NCBI RefSeq assembly: GCF_022919835.1
Contig: NZ_CP095074.1
Coordinates: 4,566,001 to 4,630,000, forward strand
Reading direction: 5' to 3'
Origin: Halobacillus shinanisalinarum
GTDB taxonomy: Bacteria; Bacillota; Bacilli; Bacillales; Halobacillaceae
Length of the DNA stretch: 64,000 nucleotides
The stretch's first letter is position 1. Every line of letters starts with the position of its first letter. Positions 19,323-30,452 of the stretch are shown here, piece by piece. The position numbers were made by a program, and so were the translations under genes. Under the pieces are notes generated by a model, which saw only the letters and a program-made list of their open reading frames with translations, ran no database searches and was not told the DNA's origin.

Positions 19323-20138
19323 TTAAGCATCTTCATTTAACCAATCATAATAAAGGTTTGAAGGGTCGGCCATGACCTCTTCTCGAACTATTTGGGTGAA
19401 GGTTTCCTTTAGGCTTCCATAAAAATAGCCAAGGAAGGTTTTCCTGATAAGGCGATGGTGCTTTGCGAATACAGCTTGTTTGAAGGTTTTATTAATCCGT
19501 TCTATGTACATATCAACTGGTTGTTTTAAATTCACTTTAGAATAAGCTCGCTGTACGCTTTGCCAGGCAGATAAAACTTCCTTCGGTGATGAAAATGGAC
19601 GAGCGACTTCAATAAAGGTTTCAGGTATGTAAGAAGGTAAATATTCAGTGTTCATTACGGGTGCATTTTTCTCTGAATGAGTTTCGCTTTGCTTCTCCTC
19701 TGCTTTCCTCAAAGGATTATCCGCAGGGGAACTTGAAACATCTTTATGAGCAGGGGCCTGAGGGGCTGCGGCGGCTTCACCTTTGATTTCATTCTCTGGT
19801 AAACGCTCTTCCGCATCTGCCCGAAATACAAGGATGTTGACTCCACGTTTCCCGTTTGGACGGACGGTGGGCACGCGTGTGAGCAGCTGTTTGTTTACTA
19901 AGCAATTGATCGCCCGGATTACGGTGCTCCGGCTTTTATTCGTTTTGTTCTGAATGGTTTCTACTTTTGCGAAGGAAACTCCTGGATATTTTACAGAATG
20001 TCGCCAAATGTAACGTAAGACGGCAAGGGTACCTTCTGAAAGTTTTGGTTTGTGGTGGAATAAGAATCCGCGCACGCGTAGGTTCAGTTCTTTCGTATTT
20101 GGAAACGATTGAAGGTTTCGAACAGCTTCTATATTCAT
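19323..20138 (-). CDS. Winged-helix protein of unknown role (replication/plasmid-type HTH)
   Basis: 271 residues. Residues 30-110 form a winged helix: LSEGTLAVLRYIWRHS, then FAKVETIQNKTNKSRSTVIR as a MarR/GntR-like recognition helix. Residues 115-165 are a low-complexity Ala/Pro/Glu/Lys linker. Residues 165-271 are a helical domain (YIPETFIEVARPFSSPKEVL, then RTKFLGYFYGSL-like KTFLGYFYGSLKETF). The organisation resembles helix-turn-helix proteins of Bacillaceae plasmids and prophages, but I do not recognise a named family. It stands alone, with repeat-like DNA on the left and a non-coding stretch on the right. Confidence 0.7.
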   Translation of the reverse strand: MNIEAVRNLQSFPNTKELNLRVRGFLFHHKPKLSEGTLAVLRYIWRHSVKYPGVSFAKVETIQNKTNKSRSTVIRAINCLVNKQLLTRVPTVRPNGKRGVNILVFRADAEERLPENEIKGEAAAAPQAPAHKDVSSSPADNPLRKAEEKQSETHSEKNAPVMNTEYLPSYIPETFIEVARPFSSPKEVLSAWQSVQRAYSKVNLKQPVDMYIERINKTFKQAVFAKHHRLIRKTFLGYFYGSLKETFTQIVREEVMADPSNLYYDWLNEDA

Positions 20139-20420
20139 CTTTCATTCATCCTCATTTCGGTTGGTCTACTTTTATAATCGAAATAAGGGAGCAGGTTGGT
20201 GTCGTTTCTGGTCTAAAAAAGCGACCTTTATTTGGTGCCGATGTTGGATTTCTGTGTCTGTATTTTTTCAATTCTTTTTATAAACGTTTTTTCTCCTTTG
20301 CTTCCGCCTGCATTTCCATTTGTTGAACCGCTTCAGGCCGGGGTTTTTCGAGGATCCATACCGTGTCATGTACCGTGTCAGGTGGGGTGTCATCATGCAC
20401 ATCTTGTAGCGAAAAATAGA
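20139..20420. other. Intergenic stretch with only a weak 40-residue frame
   Basis: A minus-strand GTG frame (20278-20400) encodes 40 residues including DTPPDTVHDTVWILEKPRPE, but no ribosome binding site precedes it. It could be the tail of a gene that once preceded the winged-helix gene. Otherwise nothing is visible. Confidence 0.25.
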
Positions 20421-20449
20421 AAGCCGCTTCTTTGACTCAGAAGCGGCTT
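20421..20449. terminator. Bidirectional terminator downstream of rqcH
   Basis: Perfect stem AAGCCGCTTCT / AGAAGCGGCTT with a seven-base loop; T-rich on the plus side and A-rich before it, so it can work from either strand. It lies 8 bp beyond the rqcH stop codon. Confidence 0.85.
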
Positions 20450-20456
20450 TTTGATA

Positions 20457-22163
20457 TTACTTTTTCATTTTCCGGACGATGTCAACATCGGGAGTTACAT
20501 ATAATGTTTGCTGATTGTCGTAGGTGACATACCCGGGCTTTGCACCCGAAGGTTTTTTTACATGTCTGATGAGCGTATAATCAACCGGGACAGATGAGGA
20601 TTGACTGAACTTGCTAAAATAGGCTGCAAGCTGAGCCGCTTCAAACAATACATCTTCTGTCGGTGCTTCATCCTGAATAACGACATGGGAGCCAGGTATG
20701 TCTTTGGCGTGCAGCCATGTATCTTTTTTATTGGCTATACGATTGGTTAAATACTCATTTTGCTTATTGTTTCTGCCAACGTAAATGGATGTTCCGTTGC
20801 TTGCTGTATAGTGTTCTGGTTTGGGTTTTTCTGGTTTATTTTTCTGCTTCTTAGCAGATTTTCTTTTCTTCATATAGCCTTGTTCTCTTAATTCTTCTCT
20901 AATCTCTTCAATGTCTTCTTCTCTTGCTGATTCCACTTGCTGAATAAGACGGTCAAAGTAGTCAATTTCGTCTTCAGCTTTTACAATTTCCTTTTGCACA
21001 ACTTGTTTCGATTTCTTCAACTTCTGATAGGTTTGAAAATAGCTTTGGGCATTCTCGCTGGGTGTTTTGTTCGGATTGAGCTCAATGGTTCGCTCACCTT
21101 GATCTGGATCATAATAATCAACGACTGTGACGGTTTCATCTCCCTGCTTCACCATGTGCATATGGGCGGTGAGCAGCTCACCCGTTCGTTGATAATCGCC
21201 AGCTGATTCTGATTTCTTAAGTGTCGATTCGTGCTTTTTAATTTTGCGTTTATTTTTTTCCCGTTCACTTTTTAAAAATTTATAAAGGTCGCCCGCTCGT
21301 TGTTTAACACGGTCACGTTCGGCTTTTCCGGAATAATAACGATCGAGCATGTCACTTACCGTTTGGAATGCTTTCCCTTCTTCCTGTAGATAAGTAAGCG
21401 GCAGAACATAGAACTGTTCGCGATCACCTTGATAAATGACTGGCTGATAGTTGTTTGCAACGATTTGCTCTCGTATGCCAGAGTAGGCCTCCTTATAGGT
21501 TTCCGTTCCTCCTAAATGGGCACGGTGAACAATTTCTTTTGTAATAACAGGTGAAAATCCCATGACCGTGTTAAGGATTTGTTTATCCATTTTCCCTGAA
21601 TTGAAATCAAGTTTTTTAACCAATTGATCAGCGTCAAGTTCAACAGGGTTGGTTTTCCCTTGCTCCGGCGGCAGCTTATAAGGCTGTCCTGGCATGACTG
21701 TACGATAACGGTTTTGAGAAGGGGGCAGGTGTTTAATACTGTCTAAAATATGCCCTTCATCTGTATCGACAAGTAAGATGTTTGAGTGCTTTCCCATCAC
21801 TTCAATAATTAATGTCTTCATGGTTTCATCGCCAATTTCGTTTCTGGACCTGACATGGAACTTGACGATTCGCTCCATGCTTACTTGCTCAACTTCCTCA
21901 AGAAATCCGCCGACAAGATGCTTTCTGAGCAGCATACACAACATCGGTGGTTCTTTAGGGTTGTGGTATTGATCGTTTGTTAAATGAAAACGCGCGTAGC
22001 TCGGATGAGCGGATAACAAAAGCGTATGATTGGTTCGGTTCTTTCTAATTGTAAATACCAGTTCTGTGTCTGTTGGTTGATAAATTTTTACGATTCTGCC
22101 GGTTTTCACTTCTTCATTTATTTCGTGAGTGATCGCCCGGGTTACAATGCCGTCAAATGACAT
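20457..22163 (-). CDS. rqcH: Ribosome quality control factor RqcH (NFACT/YloA)
   Basis: Binds stalled 50S subunits carrying peptidyl-tRNA and recruits Ala-tRNA to add C-terminal alanine tails. The 568-residue product has the NFACT-N domain (MSFDGIVTRAITHEI, LCMLLRKHLVGG near 80), a long charged coiled coil at about 285-430, and the NFACT-R domain from about 445 (YVGRNNKQNEYLTNRIAN, DTWLHAKDIPGSHVVI). Formerly annotated fibronectin-binding protein A. GAGAGGTGATG precedes the ATG. In B. subtilis yloB lies between rqcH and yloC; here it is absent and rqcH points away from yloC. Confidence 0.95.
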   Translation of the reverse strand: MSFDGIVTRAITHEINEEVKTGRIVKIYQPTDTELVFTIRKNRTNHTLLLSAHPSYARFHLTNDQYHNPKEPPMLCMLLRKHLVGGFLEEVEQVSMERIVKFHVRSRNEIGDETMKTLIIEVMGKHSNILLVDTDEGHILDSIKHLPPSQNRYRTVMPGQPYKLPPEQGKTNPVELDADQLVKKLDFNSGKMDKQILNTVMGFSPVITKEIVHRAHLGGTETYKEAYSGIREQIVANNYQPVIYQGDREQFYVLPLTYLQEEGKAFQTVSDMLDRYYSGKAERDRVKQRAGDLYKFLKSEREKNKRKIKKHESTLKKSESAGDYQRTGELLTAHMHMVKQGDETVTVVDYYDPDQGERTIELNPNKTPSENAQSYFQTYQKLKKSKQVVQKEIVKAEDEIDYFDRLIQQVESAREEDIEEIREELREQGYMKKRKSAKKQKNKPEKPKPEHYTASNGTSIYVGRNNKQNEYLTNRIANKKDTWLHAKDIPGSHVVIQDEAPTEDVLFEAAQLAAYFSKFSQSSSVPVDYTLIRHVKKPSGAKPGYVTYDNQQTLYVTPDVDIVRKMKK

Positions 22164-22216
22164 CGCACATCACCTCTCTATTTGTCCAAGTATAGCATGT
22201 TTCGATATATAATCTC

Positions 22217-22256
22217 TAAGTGTGTGTTCAAAAAGTTGACGAATGAGAACGTCGAT
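22217..22256 (-). repeat. Single arm of the dispersed palindromic repeat
   Basis: Forty bases whose complement matches the ends at 17930-17969 and 39785-39824 (shared TTCAAAAAGTTGACGAATGA core). The rest of the 210-bp rqcH-yloC gap holds no other recognisable element. Confidence 0.65.
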
Positions 22257-22373
22257 AAAGATCGTCACCTTCTGTAAGAACTCATCTGTTAGAGCTGTAA
22301 AATTCGCTTCAGGATAGGAAGTTTTGATAAACTAAAAGGGCTAGTAAAAAATGCAACGTGGATGTGATAATGA

Positions 22374-23255
22374 GTGGTAAAAAGTATGACAGGTTATGGA
22401 CAACGGACCGTAGAAGCAGATCATGCAAGACTGACAATTGAACTAAGGGGTGTCAATCATCGGTTCTTAGATATTTCTCCTAAGATCCCACGCAGTTTCT
22501 TATTTCTTGAAGAAGCGATCAAGCGTCAAATAAAAGATAAGCTTCACCGCGGACGGATTGACGTATATCTTACAGTCGAAGGTGAGAACCTGGTTGATAA
22601 ACGTCTTGAAGCGGATGATTTACTTTTAGACCAATACATAAACAAGTTGAATAGCATCAAAGAGCAATATAGGTTGACTGGAGAAATTTCAATTGATATG
22701 GTAACAAGGTTAGACGGTATTTTTACCGTAGAGGAACGGGATCATACGAGTGATGATATGAAGGAAGCTATTCTTGAGGCCTTGAATCACTCTATAGATG
22801 ACTTGGTTGAGATGAGAAGCCAGGAAGGGTTACGACTTGGTGAGGATCTAATAAACAGACTTGCTGTCGTTAAAGGTATTGTGGCTGATATCGAGGAGCG
22901 CAGACCTGTTGTGATGAATGAATATAAAGATAAGATCTTCACTAGAATAGAGACCTTTGTGCGGGAGGAGATTGACCCAGAAGAGACAAGAGTCCTTCAA
23001 GAAGTCGCTATGCTTGCTGAAAAAGGCGATATAACCGAAGAGGTTACACGATTGTATTCCCACATAGATCAGTTTGACAAAACACTGCAAAAATCAGGCT
23101 CAATCGGTCGTACACTGGATTTCATCGTGCAGGAAATGCACCGGGAGATTAATACCATTGGGTCAAAATCAAATGACAGTCAGCTATCAAACGGGGTCGT
23201 TGCTTTGAAGAGTGAAGTAGAGAAGATGAAAGAACAGTTACAAAATATTGAATAA
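22374..23255 (+). CDS. yloC: YicC/YloC family endoribonuclease
   Basis: Conserved bacterial RNase of the YicC family. The N-terminus VKSMTGYGQ with GVNHRFLDISPKIPRSF near 30, and the C-terminal DFIVQEMHREINTIGSKSND motif with its acidic and His residues are diagnostic. 293 residues, standard. The start is a GTG with only a weak upstream GTGGATG; the SMTGYG motif fixes the N-terminus. It opens the yloC-remA-gmk-rpoZ series on the plus strand. Confidence 0.93.
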   Translation: MVKSMTGYGQRTVEADHARLTIELRGVNHRFLDISPKIPRSFLFLEEAIKRQIKDKLHRGRIDVYLTVEGENLVDKRLEADDLLLDQYINKLNSIKEQYRLTGEISIDMVTRLDGIFTVEERDHTSDDMKEAILEALNHSIDDLVEMRSQEGLRLGEDLINRLAVVKGIVADIEERRPVVMNEYKDKIFTRIETFVREEIDPEETRVLQEVAMLAEKGDITEEVTRLYSHIDQFDKTLQKSGSIGRTLDFIVQEMHREINTIGSKSNDSQLSNGVVALKSEVEKMKEQLQNIE

Positions 23256-23321
23256 AGATTGAGATTTGCTATCATTTTTTCATATAATAGATATAGATCT
23301 GTTTCTTAGAAGGAGGAACCG

Positions 23322-23588
23322 TTGTTGAGCTTAAAGTTAATTAATATCGGATTTGGTAATGTTGTATCCGCCAACCGTATCATATCAATCGTTTCACCTG
23401 AATCTGCACCGATTAAACGTATTATTACGGTGGCAAGAGATAATAATAAATTAGTAGATGCTACATACGGCAGAAGAACGCGGGCCGTGATTATTACGGA
23501 TAGTGATCATGTGGTACTTTCAGCTGTGCAGCCGGAAACAGTCGGACAGCGTGTGCTTAGTAATGATGAGATGTCAGAGGATAATTAG
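23322..23588 (+). CDS. remA: Extracellular matrix regulator RemA
   Basis: DNA-binding DUF370 protein that activates biofilm matrix and osmoprotection genes in B. subtilis. The 88 residues contain [31 protein letters not shown], and [18 protein letters not shown], all conserved. AGAAGGAGG precedes two tandem TTG codons (23322 and 23325); either may be the start, and the second gives slightly better spacing. It ends 12 bp before gmk. Confidence 0.95.
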   Translation: MLSLKLINIGFGNVVSANRIISIVSPESAPIKRIITVARDNNKLVDATYGRRTRAVIITDSDHVVLSAVQPETVGQRVLSNDEMSEDN

Positions 23589-24445
<857 letters not shown>

Positions 24446-24455
24446 ATTCTAACGA

Positions 24456-24492
24456 AGCCGCGCTGACCAGGTGAAATGAGCGCGGCTTTTTC
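24456..24492 (+). terminator. Intrinsic terminator after rpoZ
   Basis: Perfect stem AGCCGCGCT / AGCGCGGCT with a 14-nt loop and TTTTT, directly before the coaBC ribosome binding site. Confidence 0.85.
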
Positions 24493-24512
24493 CTTATTTT
24501 TGATGAAAGGGA

Positions 24513-25727
24513 ATGGTGAACATGCTGCAAGGGAAAAAGATTGTACTGGGTGTTTCTGGTGGGATTGCTGCTTATAAGGCAGTAGGCTTAACAAGCAAGC
24601 TTGTACAGGCTGGAGCTGAGGTTAAAGTGATTATGACGGAGAGTGCTTTGAATTTCGTTGGTTCCACCACATTTCAAGCCCTATCACGTCAACCTGTGTA
24701 CAGAGATACATTCAAAGAACATGATTCAACTCAAATTCAACATATTGATGTAGCAGATTGGGCGGATCTATTTTTGTTAGCACCGGCAACGGCCAACACA
24801 ATTGGCAAGCTGGCAAATGGAATAGCTGATGATATGTTGTCGACTACCTTACTAGCTACAGAAGCACCGGTTTATATTGCGCCAGCTATGAATGTACATA
24901 TGTACAGTCATCCTGCGGTCATGAACAATTTAAAGCAACTCGATCAATGGGGATTTCGTTTCATTGAGCCAGGTGAGGGTTATTTAGCTTGTGGGTATGT
25001 TGGAAAGGGCAGACTTGAGGAACCTGAGACTATCGTTTCTCTCCTTGAGCAGCAGTATGCTCAAAAAACTTTATTGAAAGGAAAGAAAGTACTGATCACT
25101 GCAGGTCCTACCCGAGAGAAGATTGATCCCGTCAGATACTTTACAAACCCCTCTTCAGGCAAAATGGGCTTTGCTCTAGCTCGCCAGGCTAAAGTTCTTG
25201 GAGCTGAAGTTACTTTAATCGCTGGTCCCGTTTCATTACCTACACCACAGGGCGTGGATAGGGTGGATGTAACGACAGCAGAAGAAATGTATGAACAGGT
25301 GCTTGCTCGTTATAAGGATAGTGATATTGTCATTAAATCTGCTGCTGTAGCAGACTACCGGCCAAAACAGGTGTTTGATAAAAAAATGAAAAAGTCACCT
25401 GGTGATTATACGGTTGAGATGGAGCGGACGCGTGATATTTTACAAGAGCTTGGCGATAGAAAAGAGCATCAATACTTAATTGGCTTTGCCGCTGAAACAA
25501 ATGATTTAGAGCATTATGGTGAGCAGAAGCTGACTAAGAAAAACTTGGATGCCATTGTAATGAACAACATTGCTGAACAAGGAGCCGGCTTTAATTATGA
25601 TACAAATGCCTCGATTTATTTAACAAAACATGGCAAACGCATTCATTGGCCTTTAATGTCTAAGGACGATTTGGCAGCAAACATTTTACAACTGACGAGT
25701 ACGGAACTTGTCGGTGAAGATTCTTGA
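24513..25727 (+). CDS. coaBC: Bifunctional phosphopantothenoylcysteine decarboxylase/synthetase
   Basis: Joins cysteine to 4'-phosphopantothenate and decarboxylates the product, in coenzyme A synthesis. The N-terminal FMN decarboxylase (CoaC) half has GVSGGIAAYKA, APAMNVHMYSHPAVMNN and the Cys in LACGYVGKGRLEEPE near residue 157. The C-terminal CoaB half has TAGPTREKIDPVRYFTNPSS near 198 and VIKSAAVADYRP. 404 residues. Start codons ATG 24513 and ATG 24522 are both possible; the first is spaced closely after AAAGGG. Confidence 0.95.
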   Translation: MVNMLQGKKIVLGVSGGIAAYKAVGLTSKLVQAGAEVKVIMTESALNFVGSTTFQALSRQPVYRDTFKEHDSTQIQHIDVADWADLFLLAPATANTIGKLANGIADDMLSTTLLATEAPVYIAPAMNVHMYSHPAVMNNLKQLDQWGFRFIEPGEGYLACGYVGKGRLEEPETIVSLLEQQYAQKTLLKGKKVLITAGPTREKIDPVRYFTNPSSGKMGFALARQAKVLGAEVTLIAGPVSLPTPQGVDRVDVTTAEEMYEQVLARYKDSDIVIKSAAVADYRPKQVFDKKMKKSPGDYTVEMERTRDILQELGDRKEHQYLIGFAAETNDLEHYGEQKLTKKNLDAIVMNNIAEQGAGFNYDTNASIYLTKHGKRIHWPLMSKDDLAANILQLTSTELVGEDS

Positions 25728-28135
25728 CAATCGCAAGAGTAATAGTGGATGTTCCCTCTCAAAATACCAATCGTCCGTTTGATTATGGGATCCCACCACA
25801 ATTTTCAGGGATTGTACAGCCTGGAGTGAGGGTGATCATTCCATTTGGACCGAGGAAAATTATGGGCTATGTTGTCTCCCTAACAGATAAAAGTGATTTT
25901 GACAAAATTAAGAATATCGTTGATGTACTTGATATTACACCGATTTTGACGACTGAACTGCTTCAAATCGGAAAATGGTTATCAAACCAAACGTTAAGTT
26001 TTTACATTTCGTGCTTGCAAGTCATGCTTCCACAAGTATTAAAAGCCAAATATCGAAAAGAGCTGTGGAAGACGACAGAGGAAGCGCTGCCCGAGGAACT
26101 GGCGCTTGTTTTTGCAGGTAGAGATGTGATTGATTACGAAGAGTTTGAACGGTCTGAGGTCACCTATCAGAAATTACGGAAGTTTATTGATGAGGGCTGG
26201 ATTGATGTTCATTATGAAGTGAAAAGCAGGGAAACACGACGAACCACTAGTATGATTGAATCCAACAAAGATATTATCGAGCTTGAGGAGGCCCTGGTGG
26301 ATTTGCCCAAGCAAGCGAATAAACAGCGGGTGATTGTCGAACATTTCCTTGAGTACGAACAGTCTATTCCGAAAAAACAGCTGCTCACAACGTTGAACAC
26401 AACTGCGGCTGCACTGAAACCATTGATTGAGAAGGGGATTTTACGAGAATATAAGCAGGAGGTTCTCAGAGATCCTTATGGTCATCGCAGTTTTGAACGA
26501 ACTCAACCGTTTCCACTCACTGCTGAACAGCAAACAGCTATAGAACCCGTCTTGGATACGATAGAACGAAAAGAACATGATGTGTTCCTGCTGCATGGTG
26601 TGACAGGGAGTGGAAAGACGGAAGTTTATTTACAATCGATTCAACGGGTGATTGATGACGGACGAGAGGCAATTATGCTCGTGCCGGAAATAGCTTTGAC
26701 ACCCCAAATGGTCGAACGATTTAAGGGACGTTTTGGTTCTAATGTCGCTGTCTTACACAGTGCCTTATCAGCTGGTGAAAAATATGATGAGTGGCGTAAA
26801 ATTCAGCGTAAGGAAGTTCAGGTTGTAGTTGGTGCGCGATCTGCAATCTTCGCTCCTTTTACAAATATCGGAATCATTATCATTGATGAAGAACATGAAT
26901 CAAGCTACAAGCAGGAAGATCGAACGAGGTACCATGCAAGAGATGTGGCCGTGGAACGGGGGAAAATTCATTCCTGTCCGATTATGCTTGGGAGTGCAAC
27001 ACCGGCTCTTGAGACGTATGCTCGTGCAGTCAAAGGGAATTACCATCTGCTCACACTTTCTAAACGGATGAATGAGGCGGCGATGCCAAAGGCTGAGTTG
27101 ATTGATATGAGGGATGAACTTCATGATGGCAATCGGTCGATGTTTTCACGGTTGTTAAAAGAAAAAATAGAAGATAGGATTGCAAAAGGCGAACAAGTCG
27201 TGCTGTTCTTGAATCGTCGTGGTTATGCCACTTTTGTGATGTGCCGTGATTGTGGTCATGTTAAGGAATGCCCACATTGTGATATTGCTCTAACTTATCA
27301 TAGAAGGCAAGAACGACTGAAATGTCATTACTGCTCACATGAGGAGTCCATGCCACATCAATGTCCCGAGTGTGAAAGCAAGACGATCCGTTATTTCGGT
27401 ACAGGGACCCAGAAAGTCGAGGAAGCACTGCAGCAATTGATTCCTGAAGCACGCGTGATTCGAATGGATGTCGATACAACGAGGCGGAAAGGCGCTCACG
27501 AACGGCTTCTAAATCAATTCGGTGAGAAACAGGCAGATGTTTTACTAGGCACACAGATGATCGCCAAGGGATTGGATTTTGGCAATGTGACCCTTGTCGG
27601 TGTGTTAGCAGCTGATTCATTGCTCAATTTGCCTGATTTTCGTGCATCAGAAAAAACATTTCAATTATTAACCCAAGTAAGCGGGCGGGCAGGGCGCCAC
27701 GATCTGCCGGGAGAAGTGATTGTCCAAACCTATACACCAGAGCATTATAGTATTCAACTATCGAGCGAGTATAATTATGAGGCTTTCTTTGCAGAGGAGA
27801 TGAAGTTGAGAAAAGCTTTTCGTTATCCGCCTTACTATTTCCTAACGTTATTTACGATTTCTCATCCCAATCAATTAAAGGTGCAGGAAGTAACACAAAA
27901 AATCGTTCAATTTATGAGGCAAAAGTTAACCGATGAAGCTGATGTTTTAGGACCAACCCCTTCTGCGCTGACCCGTATCAATGATAGATATCGTTACCAA
28001 TGCATGGTAAAATACAAGAAGGAACCAGAGCAACGGAAATTAGTCCAACGCATCCTTCATTATTATGAAGATGAAATGAAACAAGAGAATGGGTTGCAGA
28101 TAACGGTAGATTTCCAACCGTATCAGCTCATGTAG
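25724..28135 (+). CDS. priA: Primosomal protein N' (replication restart helicase PriA)
   Basis: 3'-5' helicase that reloads the replicative helicase at collapsed forks. The 803 residues hold the N-terminal DNA-binding domain ([16 protein letters not shown]), Walker [14 protein letters not shown] near 296, DEEH in [15 protein letters not shown] near 389, zinc-binding Cys pairs ([21 protein letters not shown]) near 505-545, and helicase motif QVSGRAGR. The start is TTG, overlapping the coaBC stop. In B. subtilis def lies next; here fmt follows directly. Confidence 0.96.
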   Translation: MTIARVIVDVPSQNTNRPFDYGIPPQFSGIVQPGVRVIIPFGPRKIMGYVVSLTDKSDFDKIKNIVDVLDITPILTTELLQIGKWLSNQTLSFYISCLQVMLPQVLKAKYRKELWKTTEEALPEELALVFAGRDVIDYEEFERSEVTYQKLRKFIDEGWIDVHYEVKSRETRRTTSMIESNKDIIELEEALVDLPKQANKQRVIVEHFLEYEQSIPKKQLLTTLNTTAAALKPLIEKGILREYKQEVLRDPYGHRSFERTQPFPLTAEQQTAIEPVLDTIERKEHDVFLLHGVTGSGKTEVYLQSIQRVIDDGREAIMLVPEIALTPQMVERFKGRFGSNVAVLHSALSAGEKYDEWRKIQRKEVQVVVGARSAIFAPFTNIGIIIIDEEHESSYKQEDRTRYHARDVAVERGKIHSCPIMLGSATPALETYARAVKGNYHLLTLSKRMNEAAMPKAELIDMRDELHDGNRSMFSRLLKEKIEDRIAKGEQVVLFLNRRGYATFVMCRDCGHVKECPHCDIALTYHRRQERLKCHYCSHEESMPHQCPECESKTIRYFGTGTQKVEEALQQLIPEARVIRMDVDTTRRKGAHERLLNQFGEKQADVLLGTQMIAKGLDFGNVTLVGVLAADSLLNLPDFRASEKTFQLLTQVSGRAGRHDLPGEVIVQTYTPEHYSIQLSSEYNYEAFFAEEMKLRKAFRYPPYYFLTLFTISHPNQLKVQEVTQKIVQFMRQKLTDEADVLGPTPSALTRINDRYRYQCMVKYKKEPEQRKLVQRILHYYEDEMKQENGLQITVDFQPYQLM

Positions 28136-28154
28136 GAAAGGAGCCATACACAAG

Positions 28155-29101
28155 ATGACAAGAATTGTCTTTATGGGGACGCCAGACTTTGCTGTCCCTG
28201 TGCTAGATCAGCTAGTGGAACACAATTATGAAGTCGTTCTAGCTGTTACACAACCAGACCGCCCGAAAGGCCGCAAACGTACACTCACCCCTCCTCCTGT
28301 AAAAGAAGCAGCGAACAAATGGGGCATTCCCGTTTTTCAACCTGAAAAAATTAAAAACGAGTATGAGGAAGTATTAACGTACGAGCCGGACCTTATCGTC
28401 ACAGCAGCTTTTGGTCAAATCTTGCCAGAGGCATTACTGACGGCGCCTGAGCATGGGTGTATCAATGTACACGCTTCCCTCCTCCCAGAACTTAGAGGCG
28501 GGGCACCGATCCATTACTCGATCATCCAGGGCAAAAAAGAAACAGGTGTAACCATCATGTACATGGTAAAGCAGCTTGATGCGGGCGATATTCTTACCCA
28601 AGTGCGTGTGGCGATCGATGATGAAGACCACGTTGGCACGTTGCATGATAAACTTTCAGACGCTGGTGCGAGGCTGTTGCTTGAAACGCTGCCTCCCCTT
28701 TTAGGTGGAGAGATTACACCTCAAAAGCAGGTGGATGAACAAGCCACCTTTGCTGCAAATGTTAAGAGAGAACAAGAATTAATTGACTGGAGTCAAGATC
28801 AGCAATCTATATATGACCATATTCGTGGTTTACATCCGTGGCCTGTAGCTTTTACATATTGGAAAGGCAAGCCTATGAAAGTATGGTGGGCGAATAAGGT
28901 AACTGGTCGATACAATCAATCCCCGGGACAGTTTTATCATTAGAAGAAGATGGTTTTATCGTCCAGACAGGGGAACAAAAGGCTGTAAAAATTACTGATG
29001 TACAGCCTGCAGGCAAAAAGCGAATGGACGGACAAGCTTTCTTGAATGGTGCCGGACAATCGCTTCAGGCTGGAGAGGTGTTGGGGGAACAAAATGACTA
29101 A
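28155..29101 (+). CDS. fmt: Methionyl-tRNA formyltransferase (apparent -1 frameshift)
   Basis: Formylates initiator Met-tRNA using 10-formyl-THF. Motifs are [16 protein letters not shown], the catalytic [20 protein letters not shown] with Asn/His near 106, and [14 protein letters not shown]. The frame breaks at CCCCGGG (28921-28927). With one base restored the C-terminal domain continues as [20 protein letters not shown] and ends [11 protein letters not shown] at 29101, giving about 315 residues, full length. The rsmB start overlaps the restored stop, as in relatives, which supports the repaired frame. Probably a sequence error. Confidence 0.9.
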
Positions 29102-30452
29102 ATTTGTACTCAGAGAGTCCGCTTTAAACTTACTTGAAAGAATTGGTGAGCAAGGCGGTTACAGCCATGTATTGTTAGACCAGGAAATGAATAAGCGCCG
29201 ATTGCCGGCTAAGGACGGGGCATTATTAACCGAAATCGTTTACGGAACGTTGCAAAACAAGCGGAAAATTGAGTTTCAAATCGAGCCTTATGTTGCAAAA
29301 CAGAAAAAAATAAAGCCTTGGGTCAAATGGCTTCTGTATATGTCCGTCTATCAAATGGTGTATTTAGAAAGAGTTCCTGATCATGCGGTGATCCATGAAG
29401 CGGTTGAAATTTCGAAAAAGAGAGGGCATAAAGGGATTTCCTCTTTCATGAATGGTGTGCTTCGTAATGTCCAGCGTAAAGGTGTCCAGGACCCGTCGAC
29501 AATTGAAGATAAGGCTGAACGCATTTCCGTTGAAACCAGTCATCCTGAATGGCTTGTAAGCCGCTGGATCGAGCAATACGGCTGGGAGGTAACGGAGGCG
29601 ATGTGTCACCAGAACTTAAAAAGACTTCCTATCTCTGTTCGAGTGCAGCCCTTAAGAATGTCCCGTGATGAGGTAATCACGGACTTGAAGGAGCGTCATA
29701 TCACAGCAATAAAAAGCAGCGTATCTGAACAAGGGCTCTTGATTGAAGAAGGACGAATCATTGATGACCGCCTGTTTACGGATGGTTTTCTTACAATCCA
29801 AGACCAAAGTTCTATGCTTGTCGGGGAAATGATGGATCTTAAGCCCGGTCTTAAGGTACTTGACGCCTGTAGTGCTCCAGGCGGTAAAACGACACACATT
29901 GCGGAGAAGCTTGAGGACCAGGGCTCTGTGATTGCTTACGATTTACATGAAAAGAAAGCAAAACTTGTGAACGACAAAGCAACTCTTCTTCAATTACAAT
30001 CGATTGAAGCACGGCAAGCAGATTCTAGACAACTGCACGATCTTCATGATAAGAAAACATTTGATCGAATTCTACTTGACGCCCCATGTTCAGGACTTGG
30101 GGTGTTACGAGGGAAACCGGATATTAAATATCATAAGAGTGAATCTGATATTTTCGCACTTAGAAAAATACAAGATGAATTGCTGCACAGTGTTGCCCCG
30201 TTATTAAAAGTAGAGGGGAAGCTCATATACAGCACTTGCACCGTTGATCGCCATGAAAATGAAGAAGCAGTAAAACAATTTTTAAATAACCATCATGAAT
30301 TTGAAGTAGATCCCACGTTTGCAGAAGATCTTCCAGAGAAGATGCAAGGCTCTGTAGGGCATACACCATACGGAATTCAATTGTTCCCACATCAATGGGA
30401 TACGGATGGATTCTTTTTAACAAGACTAGTAAAGAAAAAAAGAAGTGAATGA
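29094..30452 (+). CDS. rsmB: 16S rRNA m5C967 methyltransferase RsmB
   Basis: Methylates cytosine 967 of 16S rRNA with SAM. The N-terminal NusB-like domain is followed by the Rossmann methyltransferase: DACSAPGGKTTHIAE near 258, the Pro-Cys motif LDAPCSGLGVLRGKPDI near 322, and the catalytic Cys in YSTCTVDRHENEE near 378. I start at the ATG at 29094, six bases after GGGGGA, overlapping fmt; a longer frame upstream is just fmt coding DNA. 452 residues. Confidence 0.95.
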   Translation: MTKFVLRESALNLLERIGEQGGYSHVLLDQEMNKRRLPAKDGALLTEIVYGTLQNKRKIEFQIEPYVAKQKKIKPWVKWLLYMSVYQMVYLERVPDHAVIHEAVEISKKRGHKGISSFMNGVLRNVQRKGVQDPSTIEDKAERISVETSHPEWLVSRWIEQYGWEVTEAMCHQNLKRLPISVRVQPLRMSRDEVITDLKERHITAIKSSVSEQGLLIEEGRIIDDRLFTDGFLTIQDQSSMLVGEMMDLKPGLKVLDACSAPGGKTTHIAEKLEDQGSVIAYDLHEKKAKLVNDKATLLQLQSIEARQADSRQLHDLHDKKTFDRILLDAPCSGLGVLRGKPDIKYHKSESDIFALRKIQDELLHSVAPLLKVEGKLIYSTCTVDRHENEEAVKQFLNNHHEFEVDPTFAEDLPEKMQGSVGHTPYGIQLFPHQWDTDGFFLTRLVKKKRSE

